Source of the DNA: Batillaria attramentaria
Lineage: Eukaryota > Mollusca > Gastropoda > Batillariidae
Assembly: GCA_018292915.2 (NCBI GenBank)
Contig: JACVVK020000456.1
Span: forward strand, 326,501 to 390,500
Direction: 5' to 3'
DNA: 64,000 bases
This document shows, piece by piece, positions 46,759 to 60,047 of the stretch. Position numbers and translations under genes: made by a program. Numbering within the stretch: position 1 is the first letter of the stretch; each line of letters opens with the position of its first letter. Under the pieces are notes generated by a model, which did no database searches, was not told where the DNA came from, and saw only the letters and a list, made by a program, of their open reading frames with translations.

Positions 46759-46799
46759 CTACAGAAACAGTTGAAGCAGTAAGATGTGAACAGCGCTGG

Positions 46800-48390
46800 G
46801 AACACAACCATAAACTGGGAACTGAACAACAGTTTTCAATATTTCCCAAGGGAACAAACCCTTACCATCCACAGCTGCATCCTAGATTGGGCTTGGCAGG
46901 GGCCTCCGGAGGTCCATCTTCTTTCTTGCTGTACCCTACCTAACCTTGCGGACTTTCTGCCAAGTATGCTGCTATTTGTGCAACACATTTCCCAACTAAT
47001 CATGAACAATGTCCACTGATGTCGCCCAGAAACATGCAATGCACTTAAGTTTTGGGGGGACAACCTAATTCACAACACACAGCAGGTGACACATCCAACC
47101 CGACAGACTGTTTACAAGCCAAATACATGTCATGAAACAGGACCAAGAAACTGTGGCTGTCCCAAAGCCACTCCAACCTCAATTTAAACTTTAACAAAAC
47201 TGTTTATGTACCTGTGTTACATTTCCTAGTAAAATGTAACAAGAATACATAAAGCAGATTACCAATTTGACATAAGTGCCTGAACTAACGCCAAAAACAA
47301 GGCACAGCAGTCTGTCCCATGCACACCAGCATGAGGTTGATGGCCACCTGGGCGCTTTCTCTTACAACGCCTGCTAGTTTTAAGCTAGTCCCTACCATCC
47401 TGAAGAGTTTTAGCCTACAATTTTGTCATGCAGTAATGCGGCATGAGAAAAACAGCATATCCCAAAAGACAGACATGCTGTTATCGGCATACTTGACAGA
47501 CATTTATGTGAAAACTGATCAGTTTGTGTATCTCACTACCATTCCAAAAATGTGTTTAGATTACGCGCAGGAAGTGGAGACTGGAGACCCTAACGCGGGA
47601 TCCACCTACAGCCCGAAAGAGAACGGACTTTGGGTGGCGCTACAAAGTCTCCCCCCCGTAAGAGCCAAGGCACAGAGGCCCCATGACAAGGCGTTAGTCA
47701 TGGTACTACCGGCTTAAGAAGAGCGCTCCTAATAGCGGACACACGAGGGCCACGTCCTCAGATCGCTCGTGCCGGGCGGTCCCAGACGAACTGCAAAGTT
47801 TCACCCTGCAACAAAACAAACCAAGCTTGCTGTGTAAGAATATGATACATGTACATGAATATAATGTGTTGACCAGCACTGCTCCATCTGCCTCTGAAAC
47901 ATAAAAGCATTTACTTACACATAACAAACATAGCATAGTGCCACTTTGATGCAAAACACTGGTGTGTTTATATCAAGATAATTTTGAAGATTATTTATCA
48001 ATTGGTTAGACATCCAGACGCAGTGACAATGTTCCATTCCTTTATTTTGAAATGGTTGAAGACTACATGTACTAACTTGCTCAAACGACACTTTAATAAT
48101 CTCTCGTCCCTGATGATTTCTGGTACGGTACGGTACGGCATTTACTTACCAACGCGGTGTACAATTAATCACCTTCGATCTCCAAGCTCAGAGAGCGATG
48201 AAAGCTGCTTACGATTGAACAACATGCACAGTACCATTAGGACAAGTGCAAATGTAAAGACCTGTCATTCTTTAGGCTAATGTCATAAAGGTAACAGGCA
48301 AAACGTATGTCAGCTATTAACTTTAGCCTCTGACTGGGGTGATGTATATTAAGCATTATGCGGCCCATTGATTTAGGCTAATGCACATGA
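46800..48390. other. Stretch without recognisable genes
   Basis: Unique-looking DNA without clear repeats. A GC-richer segment at 47570-47790 could be a promoter for the minus-strand exon-like units, but there is no direct evidence. Confidence 0.4.
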
Positions 48391-48393
48391 GGC

Positions 48394-48540
48394 TGGGTGA
48401 ATGGGCGTCTAATGTCCTTTTGCACCATACGTAGGTGATATCAAGGACGGGGCAACACGGAAAAAGCAAGCCGTGATCCGAACTCACACGTCGAGCGTTG
48501 CACGTCCAACACTAAACCATTCGGCTGCTCTGGCTCCCCA
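48394..48540 (-). mobile_element. Diverged SINE-A copy
   Basis: TAATGTCCTTTTGCACCATA, GATATCAAGGACGGGGCAAC, then ACACTAAACCATTCGGCTGC. It has many substitutions, so it is older than most copies here. Confidence 0.6.
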
Positions 48541-49008
48541 ATAATGAGGGAGGAATTGAACTATTTTTTGTTGACAGGGCAGCTAAACGCCGCCTCCGGC
48601 AACTCATCAAAATGTGTTTGATAACGCAGAGCCTGCATCACCATGACTGCCTATGACTAATGATAATCTAGCCCAATGTCCAACGCTAAATCGCAGATCA
48701 TGTGTGTGTATGTGTGCGTGCAAGTCTAAATGTCGACATGTGGTTCCCCGATCAGCCTTGCCACTGATAATGGAGGCTGGACTCGGCCGGTAACACGGCC
48801 GGCGGTTAGCCGCTAATAATTTCGTATTTAATCATTGGAAATACAAAACAAATACCCAATACAGCTAAACAACATCATACACCGGTCCATTAATCTCAAT
48901 TAGCCTTAATTTGGTTCGCTAGTATGATAATATGTCACCGACTGTGAACTGGAATGGGTCAAGGTCAAGCTGAAGAACCACAGAGATCTCCACATCGGTG
49001 CGTTCTAC

Positions 49009-51537
49009 ATGCCAGAAAGGAGACAGCAAGACCTCAACGAGCTCCATAGATCACTTACCAAACTCACAGAAAATGGAAAGAAACAGCGTGACGTCATCAT
49101 CGCCGGTGACTTTAACTGTCCCGACATCAACTGGACCACCCATACTTCACACTCCTATGGCAAAGACAATGACGTCCAGCAGTCCCTCATAGACATCACC
49201 TCCTCCTTTCTCCTTACCCAAACCCACCACTCTCCCACACGAGGCCCAAATACCCTTGACCTTGTCTTCACTTCCAACCCCACCCTTGTCAAGTCATCAG
49301 TCAGCATACCTGGTGTCTCCGACCATAACATTGTTGTCACTGACTTCGATACCAAGCCCCATGTCAACCGCCAGAAACCACGCAAGTGTTACAAGTTCGG
49401 GAAGGCAGACTGGGAACAGATGAAGTCGGACCTCGACAACACAGCACAGATTATCGCCGGTGAACACAAAGAAGGGAAGGACGCGGAGTCACTTTGGACA
49501 ACCTTCAAGACCAGCCTATTTAACTCCATCAACAAGAACATCCCATCCTTCATGCTGAAACAGTCGTCTACCCTACCCTGGATCACTACGCCCATCAAGA
49601 GGTTACTGAAGAGGAAGAAGAGGCTGTTCCAGCGTGCTAGGTCCACAAATAACTGGTCGCCCTACCGCCAGCTCCAGAAACACTGCCGCAGAGAACTGCG
49701 AAGAGCGGAATGGCGGTACATCAACGGTACCATCCAGGAGGGCCTTGACCGCAACGACAGCAAGCCATTCTGGCGTTTCATCAAAGCCAGGAAACAGGAT
49801 AACACAGGCGTAGCCCCTCTGAAGGAAAACGGCCACCTCCACAGCGATAGCCAGTCCAAGGCAGACATCCTCCTCAAGCAGTTCAAGTCTGTCTTCACCA
49901 AAGACTCCACCCAACCACTCCCCTGTCCCACCCCAGTATCTTCTGCCATACCCCCACTGACCATAACTACCCCCGGGGTCACCAAACTTCTGAAGCTGCT
50001 CCAACCCAACAAAGCCTCCGGCCCTGATAACATCCCTAACATTGTCCTGAAGACCCTCGCAGAAAACATTGCTCCAATCCTGCAGCTCATCTTTCAAACT
50101 TCAATAGACTCTGGACGCCTCCCGAAGGACTGGCTAACAGCAAATGTCTCCTGTGCCTTCAAAAAGGGCGACAGACACCTCGCCAGCAACTACCGCCCCA
50201 TCTCTCTTACTTCTGTCCCCTGCAAACTCCTTGAACACATTATCTGCCGCCACATTATGACCCACCTGCAGTCCAACAATATTCTCACCAATCTGAACCA
50301 TGGTTTCCGATCCGGCTTCTCCACCGAGACCCAGTTACTCACCACCACCAACGACCTCCTCACCTCTTTCGATCAAGACACCCAAGTTGACATGGCCATT
50401 TTGGATTTTTCCAAAGCCTTTGATACTGTGCCCCACGACAGACTACTCCACAAGCTGGCCAATTATGGCATCACCGGCCCCATCCACAACTGGCTCCGCT
50501 GCTTCCTTACGGAACGCAGCATGCAAGTGGTGGTAGAGGGCACCTCATCAGAATCAACGACAGTTGATTCCGGAGTACCCCAAGGGACAGTACTGGGACC
50601 CTTACTTTTTCTATGCCACATTAACGACCTCCCGGAAGCAGTCAAGTCACAAGTCAGGCTCTTTGCCGATGATTGTCTCATCTACAGGGAGATCCGTACC
50701 TTCAACGACCACTACACCCTACAAGCGGACCTGAAGAGTCTCGAAGCCTGGGCGGAGAAATGGGGGATGCGCTTTAACGCAAGCAAGTGTTACATCATGA
50801 GCTTAGCGCGCCAACCTGCCTCCCACTTCATGTACTCCCTCAACGATACCATTCTCCAGAACGTCCGTTCAAACCCATATCTCGGCATCCTCTTTTCCAA
50901 CGACATGAAATGGTCCAACCACATCTGCAACATGACCAAAAAAGCCAACTCCACCCTCGGCTTCCTCCGCAGAAACCTCCGCCACTGCCCCACCCCGTGC
51001 AAGAAAAATGCTTACCTTGCCCTTGTCCGCCCTCTCCTTGAGTATGGTGCAATCATTTGGGACCCCTACCTGAAGCAGGATGCCGACAAGATGGAACGTA
51101 TCCAGCGAAACGCAGTCCGCTTCATCTCCAGAGACTACAGATCGACCACTCCTGGCTTCGTCACGGGCCTCCTGAAGAAGTACAAACTCCACACCCTGCA
51201 AGAACGGCGTGAACAACTCCGGCTCACCTTCTTCTTTAAGGTGGTTGAGGGGCTGGTGCCAGCAATCCCACCTGATAAATTTCTAATCCCCCAAAAACCA
51301 GGCCGCAGAATTCGACCCCGAACCTACCAATCAACCTCCCACACAAACAACCCTGTGGAAAATTACATTCGCAACAACGACCGCTGCTTCGCAGTCCCAC
51401 GCTGCAACACAGAACAGTACAAGCAGTCTTTCTTTCCAAGGACTATTATAGCCTGGAATCGCCTTGACGACACAGTGGTACACTCAGACTCCGTTGAGTG
51501 CTTCAAGTCGGCCCTGGCAGCGGCCAGTAGCCGATAA
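49009..51537 (+). mobile_element. 5'-truncated non-LTR retrotransposon, endonuclease-reverse transcriptase ORF
   Basis: An open frame of 842 codons. The coding sense extends upstream to about 48925 (…LHIGAFYMPERR), so the N-terminal part of the endonuclease is missing. Endonuclease motifs: GDFNCPDINW near residue 32 and GVSDHNIVV near residue 103. Reverse transcriptase motifs: NYRPISLTS, FSKAFDTVPHD, GVPQGTVLGPLL and the catalytic LFADD near residue 552. The C-terminus has the usual RIQRNAVRF region. The order and motifs fit the Jockey/CR1/L2 group. The frame is uninterrupted and C-rich compared with flanking DNA, so the insertion is probably young. The 3' part runs to about 51.7 kb; no poly-A or target duplication is obvious. 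Confidence 0.85.
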
Positions 51538-51699
51538 CTCCCCACGCTGCGCTCACCCCGCCCGTCGCACCTATGCCAGACTACTGGATGTTCAGCGACG
51601 TAACCAACAGATACAGAAATGTTAAAACCAAATCGACACAGAGGCCGAGCACAACCTACCACGCCAAAAGTCTCTAGCTCAAAGGTTCACTTCGTACCT

Positions 51700-52245
51700 C
51701 AGCATTTTACCGCGGTTTGGGGACTGCTCCAAAACTGAGCACAGGGGTGGGAGGGTTGGTCCATGGAAAAGTATGAAACTGAGTCAGCGTCAAAGAGCAG
51801 TCAAAAAGAGTGAAAGAGGTATTGATCCCGGTAATTATAATGTGACACGGTTTAATTGCGTTTTGACTAATCAGGATAGGTGTAACTGAACGAAAATAAC
51901 AATGAAGCTGAGAAATACACCCCTTTCTGGTTTTGGTGTATCTTTAACCGTGCCCGAAGCTCTAGATGAGCGACTGAGTTTTGCACGGGATTCACGCAGT
52001 GTATTGTCGCCAGACTGTGTGTACTAGTGCTTGTCAGTCGTTAACTTTGCGTGTGTTCAGTCACAGAAGACTTACTTAGGGAAACTGTCGTCTGCTTTCT
52101 GTACGCAGCCAGCGCAGTGGCCAGTGTTTGACAAAACACAATCGATCAGTACAGTTTGACATGAATGCCACAAAAGAAAATAGTCTATGTCACTAATGTT
52201 AAATGAACTGAGGTCGGTAATTCGGCGACTCAGTGCAAGCGTTGG

Positions 52246-52281
<36 letters not shown>

Positions 52282-52360
52282 GCTCTTGCCAACCAACAAC
52301 AATAACAGACAACTAACTAACGAGTACTTGACGCTAATCACCTCCTAGCTGAGCTTTAGC

Positions 52361-52398
<38 letters not shown>

Positions 52399-52450
52399 CG
52401 TGCCGGCGTGCGTGCGTGGCGTGCGTGTGTGTGTGTGTGTGTTGTGGTGA

Positions 52451-52484
<34 letters not shown>

Positions 52485-53117
52485 TCTAGCAGGCATTGTT
52501 ATTGAGTTCAGTTGTACATATTTACTAGTATATTTGTTATTATTTTATCGTAAGGTTGCATCTTTGAATGTGAGAGACAGTGTAAAGCCAGCACCACTGA
52601 CTGACAGCAGCTTACCGTGTTTATATGTTTATCCCATAGTAATGGAAACTGCACCATCGTAGGATGGGCTATAATTCCGTTTCGCTCGACGCCTGCGTCA
52701 GGCACAAACAGCAGACAAACAGGAGACATTTCTATCAGTCCTAACGCGTCGAGCCGAAACGTTTGTTTGTCTTGTCCTCCAGACTTCAAGTGGGTCTTCT
52801 TGTTGTTTTTGACGTTGTTTGTGGTGGTGGTTGTTTCCGTTGTTGCTGTTTTTTTTTTCTGTTTGTTTGTTTGTTGTTGTTGTTTTGTTTTTTTTTGTTT
52901 TTTTTTGGGGGGGGGGGGCTGGGTTTTCTACGTAGCAACTTGCAGTCAGCACAGCCTCGTTTGCTACCCTCGTGGAAGTCAGCTTGACGCATAATGTCAG
53001 CTGCAGATGTTAAAAAAGCGGCTCGTTTCATTTTGTCACATACCTCGAATACCATACTTCATGCAGTCAATCCAATCAACAACACGGGCTCGACCCCCCC
53101 CCCCGCCCCCACCCCAA

Positions 53118-53156
<39 letters not shown>

Positions 53157-53378
53157 ACCGGCTACCACCACCACCACTACCATCGATCACTACCACTTCA
53201 TTTTGAATTTCTGATCGGGACAGCTTGTGGCAATACTTGAACACGGTGAAATCAGGGACTTTGATCAGCTAGCCAACTGCATCATCCCAGCTTAATTGTT
53301 TGTTTACTAGTACCACACGTTTGATTTGCATGCGCGCGCGGCGCGCGCGCGCGCGTACACACACACACACACACACCG

Positions 53379-53455
<77 letters not shown>

Positions 53456-53464
53456 ACATATCGG

Positions 53465-53495
<31 letters not shown>

Positions 53496-53850
53496 CAACA
53501 AGACAGAAACACAAACTAACAAAAAATTCACAAGAAACAAACAAAACTGAATACATGTACTAGTAAACAAACACTGAAAACTTGACTAGTGAAACTTGAC
53601 TGAACTTGACAAGCAGCTGAACACTTGAAGAGAAAAACAACACTGAACTGACATTTTGCAACAGCCGCAGACAGAGAAACCAAGCATTTAACGCTAGAAC
53701 ATGTCTGACTAGAGGTGTCTGAATACGGTTTTAATCTAAGAGTTCTGACATGGTTCTAGCGCACCTGCTCTACCTTTGAGCTTCCGAGGATCAAAATCTG
53801 CAATCAAGGGAAATCACTTCGCCGTTCTCTTGGAAAACCTCGGGAACGCG
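51700..53850. other. Region upstream of SURF1, repeats only
   Basis: After the LINE 3' end come (CT)n at 52250-52279, long GT/GTGC tracts at 52363-52483, a T/G-rich run with poly-G at 52850-52918 and CA tracts. The SURF1 promoter should lie near 53.6-53.85 kb; no TATA box is evident. Confidence 0.5.
53112..53456. repeat. (CA)n tracts with a GC alternating segment
   Basis: (CA)n at 53117-53155 and 53356-53456, with an alternating purine-pyrimidine GCGCGC stretch at 53331-53355 that could adopt Z-DNA. It lies 0.4 kb before SURF1 exon 1. Confidence 0.85.
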
Positions 53851-56800
53851 ATGCGGTCGTTTGGCAAGTCGGCTGCTTTCCTCCGGCTCTTGGTAAGAAA
53901 CTTTTGTGATTGCATAGAACAAAACACGCTCTTGGTAATCTTGAAGAATAGTATACGAAATTCTGGGAGCTATTTGCACGCACTTTTTCGGGTGCTTTCG
54001 GTTCTGCTCGATGCAAAGAGACGTTAGACACTCTGACCGCTCACCGGCTTTGACCTCTCCTCACGCTTCCCCACAAACATGCACACTTGAAAATATCCTG
54101 AAATGCCGGACTGCCGACCGCAGCCGAGCAGTCATCTCCCTACCATTTTGATTTCCGAGTGTCGTTTATCCGGTAAAGCAGGCGACAAGCGAATAGGAAA
54201 CGGCTTGTGAATGAATGAATGTGCTTCTCCGTTGATTCATCGTGTACAGTGACACACAGCAGAGACACACATCTAACGTGCGTGCAAATAGCTCCCAGAA
54301 TTTCGTATACTATTCTTCAAGATTACCCACGCTCTTAATGTTGCGTTGGTCTGTAGGCTACAGACAGCTCGTACTGCCTCTGTCGAAATGATTCAGATGA
54401 CGTTTCGTAATCGTCTCTCCTGAAAGTGGCTATTTGCACTTTCTTTCATAAGCGTTGTGGTCAGTGCCAATACCATCAAACACACTAGTGCTAAGAACGT
54501 GACATTTCCAGGCAGTGCTGTATGGCGTCGGTCAACACATTTGATATGCTGTAATGTCTCGCAGTGTACAGAAAATCATTGTCAAGTTTACCTGACTGAA
54601 TCTTTCGAACTATCAAATCATTTACCGAAGGGTAGGGTACAATGAGATATTGTGCAATGGAGCACTGCCAACTCACCAAACTAAAACACTGATTTCACTG
54701 ATGAAAGAGTATCGGTAAAACCATTGTCAACTCACGTTTTAAGTAAGAATGCTTTGGATCAATCGTTAGTCAAGATTTTATGGTTTCAGGTTCCCAGACA
54801 CCTATGGCGTAACTGTGTGCGGGAAGAGCAAACGCAGGCGCCACGACTGACGAAGGCATTACGGAAGAAACAAACATTTGGAGAGAGTGGTTACATTTTA
54901 CTGGTAATTTACTGTGCTTTTATGTGCTAGCTGTAAAATAGACTTTGTTGCTTGTACAGCGTTAAGCCCCCAACAAACTAACTTTTGTGTGCTCGTGAAA
55001 TAATTGAGACTTTCAACGAAGAACTTGAACGTGCAAAATTTAATCTTTCAGCACTTTAGGTTATCTTTACAATTAGACTTGCATTTCTTTTACATGGGCT
55101 GGATTTACATGACAAGGACATTATTTCTTGTAACATATTGATCTATACTGTTATTTACAAGCACATCCTTTCTCCTTTGTTACTGCAGATAGTTCCATTC
55201 GCAACATTTTGCCTGGGGACATGGCAGGTGAAACGGCGCCGGTGGAAACTGGACTTGATCGCAGATCTGGAGGAGAGAACGCAGTCTCCACCTGTTGAAC
55301 TTCCCTTGGAGTAAGTTCTCTTTGATGTTGATGGTCGCAGCAGTGTTCCCGATTACAGACAGGTGTGCGTATTTGTACACACAAAGCTCTTAAATTGATG
55401 CAAAAATTTGAGAAAAGCACGTCACAGCTGCTAGGGGACGCAGGGTTTTTTTCTTGTCTCGTCGTGACAAACAGTATTTTTCCGACACTCTCCTGGAAAC
55501 TCCATAAACAAAAAGCGATTTGTAACTAGCAGCCGACACTTGCAGCATCGCATTTCCGCTGAACCAGTGCATAACAGACAGAATCTGACTGGCTTAAGCA
55601 CTCTGGGACATTGTTTTTCCAGTTATAATACTCTATTTGGTAAGCATGCGGGTTCTTCGCCTTTCCAATTCGCCATGTCTGCAACAATTCTCATGCATCT
55701 CTCCTACTTGAATACTTGTAAACAACAGCAAATGGGTTTGACTTTCAGACTTTTTATACCAATTACAGACCATGGACCCTCAGAATTTACAAAAGGACCG
55801 TCAAAAATATGGAGAGAGGGTCCCAAGGACCCTTGTATTTTCGAATCAAAGGGAACACTGTCTTACGAAGCCCACAGCCATTGTTTTGTTGCACAGTGAT
55901 ATAATTATTGTATCAGTTATCTTGAAGAAAGTCCACAGTATCAAGATTTAGAATTGAGAAAATCATTATTGAATGAGACGTAAGTCGATATATTGTATCA
56001 GTTATCTTGAAGAAAGTCCACAGTATCAAGATTTAGAATTGAGAAAATCATTATTGAATGAGACGCGAGTCAACTTTTTTTTTTTTTCTAAGTATAAGTA
56101 TGTATATAGATGCGTTTATTTTCAGCTCAGAATTTAGGTTTGAGGTGCTCCGGGAAATGGACAGTGATAGATTTACCTCTTCCTGGAAGTGGTGTCACCA
56201 GAAAGAAACTTCATCGTGCGTTTGAAAAGTTCATGGTATTTAAAGTAAATACATTGTACACATGTTTATTTTCAGCTTGAGTGAGGTATCAAAGTTGGAG
56301 TACCGGCCTGTGATTCTCAGAGGAGAATTCGACCACTCCCGTGAGATGTACATCTCTCCTCGCAGCAACGTCTTGAAGGAGGGAGGGGGCTTGGTGTCCG
56401 CTGGCAACCAGACAGGCACTAATGTTGTCACGCCATTCAAGCTGTCTGGGAGAGAGTGAGCATGCTTATTCTTTTTTGTTCGTTTTTTTTCCAAATCGTT
56501 TCCTGGAATGGGAAGCAGCAGTTCCGCTTGAGAACAAAATGTAAGATGCCCTGGGAGTATGCTTTCTGCATGGAAGTGTTGCAGTACCCTAAAAATGGCC
56601 AAATGAAAAAAAAAAGTTTTCATATATATATATATATATATGAAGTGGAGTGTTTTCATGGAGTGTCTTATATGGAGTGTTTTCATGAGTAGAAAAAACT
56701 CTTCTCATTGCTGTTTGTTTGTTTCTTTTTTTTCCTTTTTCATTTTTTTCTTTCTTCATCAGCTCTGGTTAGTGTATATATATATTGAAAAGTCAGACTG

Positions 56801-59800
56801 AAGAACCACGTTAGGTACTGTGTGTTTATGCATGGATTTCGCCGTTTCATGTGTGTGTGTGTGCGTGCACAGAGCAAAACATGAGCCAAACAGCGAGATC
56901 CATGGGCTTAGACCCTTTACCAAATGGCAGTACATGTAGCTCCCTCCTGTAAGTCCAGCAATGTATATAAGGTGTGGGGGAGGGGAGGGGTGGGGTGGGG
57001 GTTGCATGTTTATTCTCTTAATTGTGTTTCTCTGTTTCCATTCTATTTTTCAGTGAAACTATCCTTGTGAACAGAGGATGGGTCCCAAACAAGTTGGCTG
57101 ATGCAACGCTACGACAGGAAGGACAGGTTGGAACTTGTCTCTTTCATCATACAAAGGATATCTCCGCACTATTTGAATGGGGCGGTCGGTGGTCTAGTGG
57201 TTAAGAGTCTTGTCACCAATGCGAGAGGTCAGGGGTTCGAGTCCCACTCAGGGCAAAGAATGTTTCCTTCTCATATGTGGCACCGTTCATTCGGGCCGAT
57301 CGTCGGGGGTTCTCTCCGGGTACTCCGGCTTCCTCCCCCTCTCCTATGGAAATGTTCAGCCCACCAAATTTGAAAAATAAGTGCAATCCTAAATTCCGAA
57401 ACTTAAATAGCTGAGCTGACCCTTCGCACCACGTGATTGTAATGTGTTTATGTCCAGTTGTAATGTGTTTATGTCCAGTGTTTGAGAGAATGCGTGTGAT
57501 TCATGTGAGCGTGCGTGTCGGGTTCAGTTCGCGGCGCTTTGAGCCGATTCATGAAATTGGGTAAAGCGCCTATACAATACTCATTATTATTATTATTATT
57601 TGCCTGCTGAATTGACCTATTGAACAACGAGAGTACTTAATGTACTAATTGTGTACACTCTGTGTACTTCAAGTCAACAGTCATAGTTCATGCAGGGTTT
57701 TATATCCATGGAAACTCAAATTTGAAGTGGGGATGGGTAGTGGGGGGGGGGAGGCTGCCTCCCAACTTTCCTCCAGCTCTGGGGCGGGGGGCAACTTTTC
57801 GCCAGCTCCAGTGGTATTCCTTCTGGGTCATGGGCAAAATCCACAGAGAGCGGGGAGCTGGCATGGTCAAATGGTAGAGCGTTGGACTTCTAATGCTCGG
57901 GTCGTGAGTTCGATCCCGGCTGGGGCCAAATATTTGTGCTGGCTTTTTCATCGTTGCCCCGTCTTTGATATCACCCTATGTGGTGGAAAAGGACGTTAAA
58001 CCCCCAAACACCCACCCACCCACAGAGGGCTCAGAAGTTGAGGCAATTATGCATCGATGATGTGAATGATGATGCGGATAATGATGCTACAGAGGTCTGT
58101 GTGGTTTTAGACTGCTTGACAGTGCCGCATTCCACACTTTGTCATAAATATCCCGGCGTTAACCAGGCAGTGCAATACCGGCTATGTAATCATCCACATC
58201 ATGAGATGTGTCATACCAAAGGAAACAGGTGCATGTGAGTCCCAGAGTCGCACCTGTGAAGTGGGTACATGTATAAGTAAGACTGAGCTGTGTGGCAGCA
58301 GCCTCCCGATTGGGCTCATGGCACACCTGAGACGACCTAGGCAGGAAAAATTTCCCGTGTGTTGGCTGGGATTCGAACCTGGGTCTCCAGGTCCATGGTC
58401 TGAAGTGCTAACCACTAACCACTACACTACAGGGTCTGGTGTACCACAGCCTTTGTGCTTTAGGCACTACAGGCGCACATGCACTTTGTAGACACTTTGC
58501 AGTACACACTTGCTTGTTTGTTTGTTTCCAAGGTCAAGGGAGAGGTGCAAATCAAAGGCATCGTTCGAACACAAGAACAGGTACATGAACTTGACAATTG
58601 TTTAGCACTTTTTTCAGAACGTTTTATCTGCTTATTGAAATGTTCATTTCGCAATGTTGTACATCCCTTTCCCCCACCTTCCCCAATTCGAATGGGCTGA
58701 CAGCCTGTACCGAACAAACCATATCATATAGTAAAATGTTCATTTCTTTACTAGTTCGTCACTCTTTTTATTTCAAGGTATTTCCAAACAATGTTTTGTA
58801 TCGATCTTAGTGTATGATTTAGAAGTTGTGGTGCCTAGACTGAAACAGACTAGTTCGGTGCTTGCTAGGGTAATGGTAAAATTGCATACAACAGTACATG
58901 TACAGGGATCGATTTTCTCGCACGCCGTGCGACCATGTCTCATATTTTGATAAAATGTCGCATAGAAATTTCGCAAAATGCGTCATATGTCGCACGAACA
59001 TGACATCACAAGCGCACTTGACAACGCAAAGCAGAGATGCGCTGTCCGTGTCAGTCATAGAGTCTGTTACACTAATCTAATATCAGTGATGAGGCTTACT
59101 TATCCCGCTCGCCGCGCGCGCTGCCAGGAACTCTCGCTCGAAAGAGTTGCAAAAAATATTGGCACGTTATCAGTTTTCTCAGTTCTGCGATCGAGAGGTC
59201 CTTTCCCGTTCAGAACCTGAACGTCACTGCACTTAGGAACAGGCTCTCGGCACAGACATGTGACAGAGTGATGCGGGTGAACTTGACTGTCTCATAGAAA
59301 ATGAAAATGTCTCATAAAAATGACGGTCAAGGAGACAATGTCTCATTGGCATATTTGAGTAAATCCATCCCTGCATGTACTACAGAGCCCAACCAGCTGT
59401 ATGCGTTACAGTTGAACATCTTACAGACCGACCTTCTGACCTAGTGGCCTAAGTGTCGTGGATTTGATAGCTGCCTAGGTCCTTTTTCTTCAGATTATGG
59501 TACAATTTTTTCTTAGCTTGCATATCCGTTTATTGAAGTTTAAACACATAAAACTCAAGCTTAATTGTCTGCAGTCAAAAGATGAATGGCAGCAGTTGAT
59601 ATTTTTGAGCTAAGAACCGGTTTGTTTTCCAGAGAGCTCCGTTTATGCCCAAGACAATGACAGACACAAAACACCTTGGTTACTGGCTGTACAGGGACGT
59701 GGAAGCAATGGCAGAGTACGCTGGCACTGCTCCCGTTTTTGTCGACCAGGATTTGAGTAAGTGAAATACGCGTGCGCTAGTTACAGTGAGCATGAATGCT

Positions 59801-59857
59801 GCGGGGGACAGCGCACAGATGCTCATGCATGCACACACACATATTACTTGCATGCGT

Positions 59858-59930
<73 letters not shown>

Positions 59931-59991
59931 TTCATGTACACTTACGCACATCTGGTTACATGGTCGTGCACACACATGCATGCTTGCACAT

Positions 59992-60047
<56 letters not shown>

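Noticed and set aside
49155..51662. Several minus-strand open frames opposite the LINE
   Set aside because: They are shadows of the 842-codon reverse transcriptase frame, with no independent motifs.
53776..54027. Longer open frame around SURF1 exon 1
   Set aside because: It begins at a non-ATG codon and reads through the exon 1 donor into the intron; the spliced model with ATG at 53851 joins correctly to exon 2.
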